NCBI RefSeq assembly: GCF_000719265.1
Contig: NZ_JOFL01000028.1
Location: 5,976-69,975, forward strand
Direction of reading: 5' to 3'
From: Streptomyces roseoverticillatus
GTDB lineage: Bacteria > Actinomycetota > Actinomycetes > Streptomycetales > Streptomycetaceae
Length of the DNA stretch: 64,000 nt
Both the position numbers and the translations under genes were made by a program. The notes beneath the pieces are model-generated. The model did no database searches, had not been told where the DNA came from, and saw only the letters and a list, made by a program, of their open reading frames with translations. Positions 59,455 through 64,000 of this stretch are shown here, in pieces (positions within the stretch are counted from its first letter, which is position 1; every line of letters begins with the position of its first letter).

Positions 59455-62400
59455 TCAGGAAAGGCCGAGCTCGTTGTCGAGGAGGTCGAAGACCTCCTCG
59501 TCGGAGGCGGACTCGAAGTCGAAGCCCTCCTCGTCCTCCCCGGATCCCTCGCGGCCGGCTTCCGCGGCGGCACCCCGCAGGGCGTCCCACTTCGCCTTGA
59601 GGACCTCAAGGCGGCCGGCTATCTGCTCGTGCACCTCCTCCGTGACGTCCAGCCCGCCGAACGCCTTCTCCAGCCTGCCGAGTTCGTCCAGGAGCGCCTC
59701 CGGGCCAAAGAGTTCCCCGGGCGCGAGCAGGGCGTGGAGACGGCCGACGAGCTCGACAGGCGTCGGGTAGTCGAAGAGCAGGGTCGCCGGCAGCCGGACA
59801 CCGGTGAGGGCGCTCAGCCTGTTGCGGAGCTCGATCGCGGTGAGGGAGTCGAAGCCGAGGTCCTGGAACGCCTGCTCCGCATCGACCTGCGCGGCTCCTT
59901 CGTGGCCCAGTACGGCGGCGGCCTCACCGCGTACGGTCTCCAGCACGACGTCGCGCGCCTCCGCGGCGGACAGCCCGGCCAGCCGCTGGGCCAGGCCGGC
60001 GGCCCCGCCGCCCGTAGCGGCCGCCGCGGTACGCCGCCCCGGTGCCCGGATCAGGCCGCGCAGGAGGGGCAGGGGTTCGCCCTGTGCGCGGAGGGCGGTG
60101 AGGTCCAGGCGGACGGGGAGGACGGCCGACGCGGTGGTGCCGAGTGCGGCGTCGAAGAGCGCCACGCCGTCCTCCGCGGAGAGCGGGGGCATTCCGGAGC
60201 GGGCCATGCGCTCAAGATCAGCCTCGGCGAGGGTGCCCGTCATGCCGCTGTCCTGCGACCACGGCCCCCATGCGAGCGACGCGGCCGGAAGACCTTGCGT
60301 CCGGCGGTGGTGAGCGAGGGCGTCCAGGAAGGCGTTGCCGGCCGCGTAGTTGGCCTGGCCCGCACTGCCGAAGGTGCCCGCGACGGAGGAGAAGACCACG
60401 AAGGCGCCGAGGTCCAGGTCCTTGGTGGCCTCGTGCAGGTTCCACGCGGCATCCACCTTCGGCCGCAGGACAGCGGCCAGCCGGTCCGGGGTCAGGGACG
60501 TGATGGTGGCGTCGTCGAGGACACCGGCGGTGTGCACGACGGCACGGACGGAGTGCCGGGCCACGAGCCCGGCCACGGCCGCGCCGTCGGTCACGTCGCA
60601 CGCCTCGACGATCGCGTCCGCCCCGTGCTCCGCGAGCTCGGTCACGAGCTCCGCCGCGCCCTCGGCGGCCGGACCGCGGCGGCTGACCAGCAGCAGGCTC
60701 CGTACCTCGTGCGCGGCCGCCAGGTGTCGTGCCACCGCGCGTCCCAGGCCGCCCGTACCGCCGGTGATCAGAACCGTGCCGGTCGTGTCCCACGCGGCGT
60801 CGGCCGTGTTGCGCTCCTGCACCCGGGCGAGGCGCGCGGCGAGCACCTTGCCCTCCCGGACCAGCAGCTGAGGCTCGTCCGTCGCGAGCGCCTGCGGCAG
60901 CACGGTCGCGTCGGCGCCGGCGTCACCGTCCAGGTCCACCAGGACGAAACGCCCCGGATTCTCCGACTGCGCGGAGCGGACCAGTCCCCACACGGCGGCA
61001 CCGGCGAGATCCTCACCCGAAGCCGCACCCCGGGTCACGAACACCAGGCGCGCGTCCGCGAACCGGTCGTCGGCCAGCCACGACCGCACCAGCTCCAGCG
61101 CCCGGGCGCACGCGGCGTGAACGGTCTCCGCCGTGCCGGCGCTTTTGAAGGCGGCCGGCTCGACCAGTATCGCCCGGGGAATCGCTTCCCCGGCCAGGGC
61201 TTCCAGATCGGCGTACGCCCGGAAGGGCGCGCCGTCCGGCCCGGTGCCGAGCCCGACGCGTTCGTCCGTGAGGGCGACAGGAACCCAGTCGAGCGTGAAC
61301 AGGGAGTCGCGGTCCCCGGTCCGCAGCTGCCCGGCGGAGACCGGGCGGACGGTCAGCGACTCCACCGAAGCCACCGGCGCACCGGCCGGGTCGGCCATCG
61401 CGATCGACACGCCGCCTTCGACGGGCCGCAGACGCACCCGCACTTGTGAGGCGCCGGAAGCGTGCAGCGACACGCCGCTCCACGAGAACGGGACGCTTCC
61501 TTCACCGGCTCCCGCGGCGAACGCCGAAGCGTGCAACGTCGCGTCGAAGAGCGCCGGATGCAGGCCATAGGCGGCGCCGTCGGTTCCTTCCGGCAGCCGC
61601 ACCTCGGCGTAGACGTCGTCGCCGGCCGTCCAGGCCGCCCGGAGGCCCTGGAACGCCGGGCCGTACGCGAACCCGGCAGCCGCGAACTGCTCGTAGCCGC
61701 TCTCCACGTCGAGAGGCAGGGCTCCCTGCGGAGGCCATTCGGACGTGTCGAACGCCGGCGGTTCCGCGCCTGTGGTCACCACACCGCTCGCGTGCAGCGT
61801 CCACGACTCCTCGCCCTCACGTGAATGCACCGCCACCGAACGGCGACCGGAATCGTCCGGCTCACCCACCCACACCTGCACCTGCACACCAGCACCCGAA
61901 GCAGGCAGCACGAGAGGCGCGGCGAGCGTCAGCTCCTCCAGCAGATCGCAGCCGACCTCATCAGCAGCACGCAGCACCACCTCCACCAGCGCCGTACCCG
62001 GCACCAGCACAGAACCCATCACCACATGATCCGCCAGCCACGGATGCTGGACATACAACCGCGCCAGGGCTCCCGTCACGGCCGTCTCTTCGTCCCGGTT
62101 ACGGCGCAGGGCGGGAACGAGGACGGTCTCTTCGGGCAGTGACTCCTGGGCCATGGCCGACAGGACGCCGTCCGGGCCGAGCTCCAGGAACCGCGTCACG
62201 CCCTCCGCGTGCAGGGCACGCACGCCGTCCGCGAAGCGCACCGCCTCACGCACGTGGCTGACCCAGTAGTCGGCGGAGGCCAGCTGCCCGGGCCCGGCGG
62301 GCCGACCCGTGAGGTTGGATACGACGGGCAGCGTCGGCGCACCGAACGACAGCCTCGCCACCACCTCACGGAAGTCCGCCAGCATCGGGTCCATCAGCGG

Positions 62401-64000
62401 CGAATGGAACGCGTGCGACACCCGCAGCCGGCTGGTCTTGCGCCCCTCGTTCCCGAAGCGCGCCCGGAGCGCCTCGACGGCCTCCTCGGCGCCGGAGACG
62501 ACGACCGACGCCGGGCCGTTGACCGCCGCGATCGCGACGCCCTCGGTCAGGTGCGGCAGGACCTCCTCCTCCGTCGCCTGCACCGCGGCCATCGCACCAC
62601 CGGCGGGCAGGGCTTGCATGAGCCGGCCACGGGCCGCCACCAGCGCGCAGGCGTCCGCCAGCGAGAACACACCGGCCACATGCGCGGCGGCGACCTCACC
62701 GATGGAGTGACCTGCGACGAAGTCCGGTCGTACGCCCCAGGACTCCATCAGCCGGAAGAGCGCCACCTCGATCGCGAACAGGCCCGCCTGCGCGTAGGCC
62801 GTCTGATGCAGCAGGCCGGCGTCGTCGCCCCAGACCACGCCCCGCAGGGGGCGGTCCAGGTGCTCGTCCAGCCCCGCGCACACCGCGTCGAAGGCTTCCG
62901 CGAAGAGCGGATACCGGGCATACAGCTCGCGGCCCATCCCGAGCCGTTGCGAACCCTGGCCCGGGAACAGGAACGCCGACTTGCCGGAGCGAACCGAGCC
63001 CGCGGCCACCTCCGGGCCGGTTTCCCCGGCCGCGAGCTCCGAGAGGGCCCGTGCCAGGGCATCGCGGTCCGCACTCCACACCACCGCGCGATGCGGGAAG
63101 CCCGAGCGGCTCGTGGCCAGCGAGTACGCCACGTCCAGCAGCCTCGGTCCGGGGTCGCCCCCGATGCGGGACAGCAGCCTGGCCGCCTGGGCGCGCACCG
63201 CGGGTGCGGACTTGCCGGACACCACGAACGGTACGAGCCTTTCGGTGTCCGCGTCCTCCACCCGTTCCCGGGCCGGCTCGGGAACGGGCTCGGGTTCCGG
63301 CCGTTCCAGGATCACGTGTGCGTTCGTGCCGCTGATCCCGAAGGAGGAGACGCCCGCACGCCGCGGACCGTCGCCCTCAGGCCAGGCGGTCTGCTCGGTC
63401 AGCAGCTCGACGGCGCCGGCCGACCAGTCCACGTGCGACGACGGCGCGTCGACGTGCAGGGTGCGCGGCAGCTCGCCGTGGTGCATCGCCATGACCATCT
63501 TGATCACGCCGGCGACACCGGCGGCGGCCTGCGCGTGACCGATGTTCGACTTGACGGACCCGAGCAGCAGCGGCCGGCCCTCCGGGCGGCCCTGCCCGTA
63601 CGTGGCGAGAAGGGCCTGAGCCTCGATCGGGTCGCCGAGTGTCGTACCCGTACCGTGCGCCTCCACCGCGGCGACCTGATCCGGGGAGATGCCCGCGTTC
63701 GCCAGGGCCTGGCGGATCACCCGCTGCTGCGACGGGCCGTTGGGGGCCGTGAGGCCGTTCGACGCGCCGTCCTGGTTCACGGCGCTGCCACGTACCGTCG
63801 CCAGGACGCGGTGACCGTTCCGGCGCGCGTCCGACAGCCGCTCCAGCACCAGCATGCCCACGCCTTCACCCCAGCCGACCCCGTCGGCCGCATCGGCGAA
63901 GGCCTTGCACCGGCCGTCCGCCGACAATCCCCGCTGCCGCGAGAACTCCACGAACGTCGTCGGCGTCGACATCACCGTCACACCACCCGCCAGCGCCAGC
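59455..64000 (-). CDS. Large type I polyketide synthase, C-terminal module KS-AT-DH-KR-ACP (5' truncated by window)
   Basis: 1515 residues visible; the frame is open to the right edge, where [11 protein letters not shown] of a KS domain is read. Domains in order: KS C-terminal part ([20 protein letters not shown]); AT about 340-640 ([13 protein letters not shown]: malonyl-type); DH about 660-900 ([17 protein letters not shown] with catalytic His, and FDATLH with Asp); KR about 1130-1310 ([21 protein letters not shown] as in B-type, [20 protein letters not shown] with Ser/Tyr/Asn); ACP about 1380-1450 ([13 protein letters not shown]). There is no ER, so this module would leave a C=C bond, as expected in a polyene chain. 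No thioesterase at the end; a docking tail (about 60 acidic residues) suggests that another PKS subunit follows. Confidence 0.93.
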   Translation of the reverse strand, partial: LALAGGVTVMSTPTTFVEFSRQRGLSADGRCKAFADAADGVGWGEGVGMLVLERLSDARRNGHRVLATVRGSAVNQDGASNGLTAPNGPSQQRVIRQALANAGISPDQVAAVEAHGTGTTLGDPIEAQALLATYGQGRPEGRPLLLGSVKSNIGHAQAAAGVAGVIKMVMAMHHGELPRTLHVDAPSSHVDWSAGAVELLTEQTAWPEGDGPRRAGVSSFGISGTNAHVILERPEPEPVPEPARERVEDADTERLVPFVVSGKSAPAVRAQAARLLSRIGGDPGPRLLDVAYSLATSRSGFPHRAVVWSADRDALARALSELAAGETGPEVAAGSVRSGKSAFLFPGQGSQRLGMGRELYARYPLFAEAFDAVCAGLDEHLDRPLRGVVWGDDAGLLHQTAYAQAGLFAIEVALFRLMESWGVRPDFVAGHSIGEVAAAHVAGVFSLADACALVAARGRLMQALPAGGAMAAVQATEEEVLPHLTEGVAIAAVNGPASVVVSGAEEAVEALRARFGNEGRKTSRLRVSHAFHSPLMDPMLADFREVVARLSFGAPTLPVVSNLTGRPAGPGQLASADYWVSHVREAVRFADGVRALHAEGVTRFLELGPDGVLSAMAQESLPEETVLVPALRRNRDEETAVTGALARLYVQHPWLADHVVMGSVLVPGTALVEVVLRAADEVGCDLLEELTLAAPLVLPASGAGVQVQVWVGEPDDSGRRSVAVHSREGEESWTLHASGVVTTGAEPPAFDTSEWPPQGALPLDVESGYEQFAAAGFAYGPAFQGLRAAWTAGDDVYAEVRLPEGTDGAAYGLHPALFDATLHASAFAAGAGEGSVPFSWSGVSLHASGASQVRVRLRPVEGGVSIAMADPAGAPVASVESLTVRPVSAGQLRTGDRDSLFTLDWVPVALTDERVGLGTGPDGAPFRAYADLEALAGEAIPRAILVEPAAFKSAGTAETVHAACARALELVRSWLADDRFADARLVFVTRGAASGEDLAGAAVWGLVRSAQSENPGRFVLVDLDGDAGADATVLPQALATDEPQLLVREGKVLAARLARVQERNTADAAWDTTGTVLITGGTGGLGRAVARHLAAAHEVRSLLLVSRRGPAAEGAAELVTELAEHGADAIVEACDVTDGAAVAGLVARHSVRAVVHTAGVLDDATITSLTPDRLAAVLRPKVDAAWNLHEATKDLDLGAFVVFSSVAGTFGSAGQANYAAGNAFLDALAHHRRTQGLPAASLAWGPWSQDSGMTGTLAEADLERMARSGMPPLSAEDGVALFDAALGTTASAVLPVRLDLTALRAQGEPLPLLRGLIRAPGRRTAAAATGGGAAGLAQRLAGLSAAEARDVVLETVRGEAAAVLGHEGAAQVDAEQAFQDLGFDSLTAIELRNRLSALTGVRLPATLLFDYPTPVELVGRLHALLAPGELFGPEALLDELGRLEKAFGGLDVTEEVHEQIAGRLEVLKAKWDALRGAAAEAGREGSGEDEEGFDFESASDEEVFDLLDNELGLS

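Noticed and set aside
1..64000. tRNA or rRNA genes, insertion sequences, integrases or attachment sites
   Set aside because: None seen by eye; no transposase-like frame or flanking terminal repeats were found.

Overview
The window is very GC-rich actinobacterial DNA. Codon use, GTG starts, short operons with ATGA/GTGA stop-start overlaps, three rare TTA codons and two antibiotic-type clusters all point to Streptomyces. Everything here was read by eye. Family names come from motifs and remembered family members; no database search was run.

Region 1 (about 0-38.7 kb) is recognisable as a mitomycin-type gene cluster, organised around 3-amino-5-hydroxybenzoate (AHBA). On the plus strand from 20.4 to 35.2 kb the genes read, in order: AHBA synthase (mitA), glycosyltransferase (mitB), PIG-L deacetylase (mitC), radical SAM protein (mitD), AMP-ligase (mitE), SDR (mitF), RifL-like oxidoreductase (mitG), luciferase-like oxidoreductase (mitH), transglutaminase-like protein (mitI), RifM-like phosphatase (mitJ), second luciferase-like oxidoreductase (mitK), beta-lactamase-like protein (mitL) and methyltransferase (mitM). 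On the minus strand follow an AHBA-type dehydroquinate synthase (mitP), an OmpR-type regulator (mitQ) and a Tat-exported FAD oxidase (mitR). Left of mitA lie the mmc genes: alkaline-phosphatase-superfamily proteins (mmcA, mmcC, mmcK), the carrier protein mmcB, a cobalamin-type radical SAM enzyme (mmcD), an MtrA-like/ACP fusion (mmcE), aminodehydroquinate dehydratase (mmcF), a dioxygenase (mmcH), two more luciferase-like proteins (mmcI, mmcJ), an aldehyde dehydrogenase (mmcL), an McrA-like flavoprotein (mmcM), a P450 (mmcN) and the mitomycin-binding resistance protein mrd. The window opens in the last codons of an MmcQ/YjbR-family gene. Expected logic: MitP, MmcF, MitG, MitJ and MitA contribute to AHBA. 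MitE loads AHBA on MmcB, MitB adds GlcNAc and MitC deacetylates it. The radical SAM, flavin and P450 enzymes then build and oxidise the mitosane core, MitM methylates, and Mrd protects the host.

Region 2 (about 38.9-49.5 kb) looks like ordinary chromosome or cluster flank. It holds a siderophore-interacting flavoprotein, a DegT aminotransferase, a small secreted protein, an EccA/CbbX-type AAA ATPase preceded by a perfect 40-bp palindrome, a Cys-loop-receptor-like channel, a two-component system, small hypotheticals, an amidohydrolase and a PAS-LuxR regulator.

Region 3 (about 50-64 kb) is the edge of a second cluster, apparently for a glycosylated polyene macrolide. It has a mycosamine-type glycosyltransferase and aminotransferase, a P450 with a 3-cysteine ferredoxin, a loading polyketide synthase with a KS-S domain, a two-gene ABC exporter and, convergently, the C-terminal end of a large PKS whose last module is KS-AT-DH-KR-ACP. 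That gene runs off the right end.

The most unusual items are the MtrA-like/DUF4346/ACP fusion, the four alkaline-phosphatase-superfamily proteins (one with a degraded metal site), the Cys-nucleophile beta-lactamase relative MitL, the extra C-terminal half of MitE, and five 17-bp-spaced repeats between the divergent mmc and mit operons.
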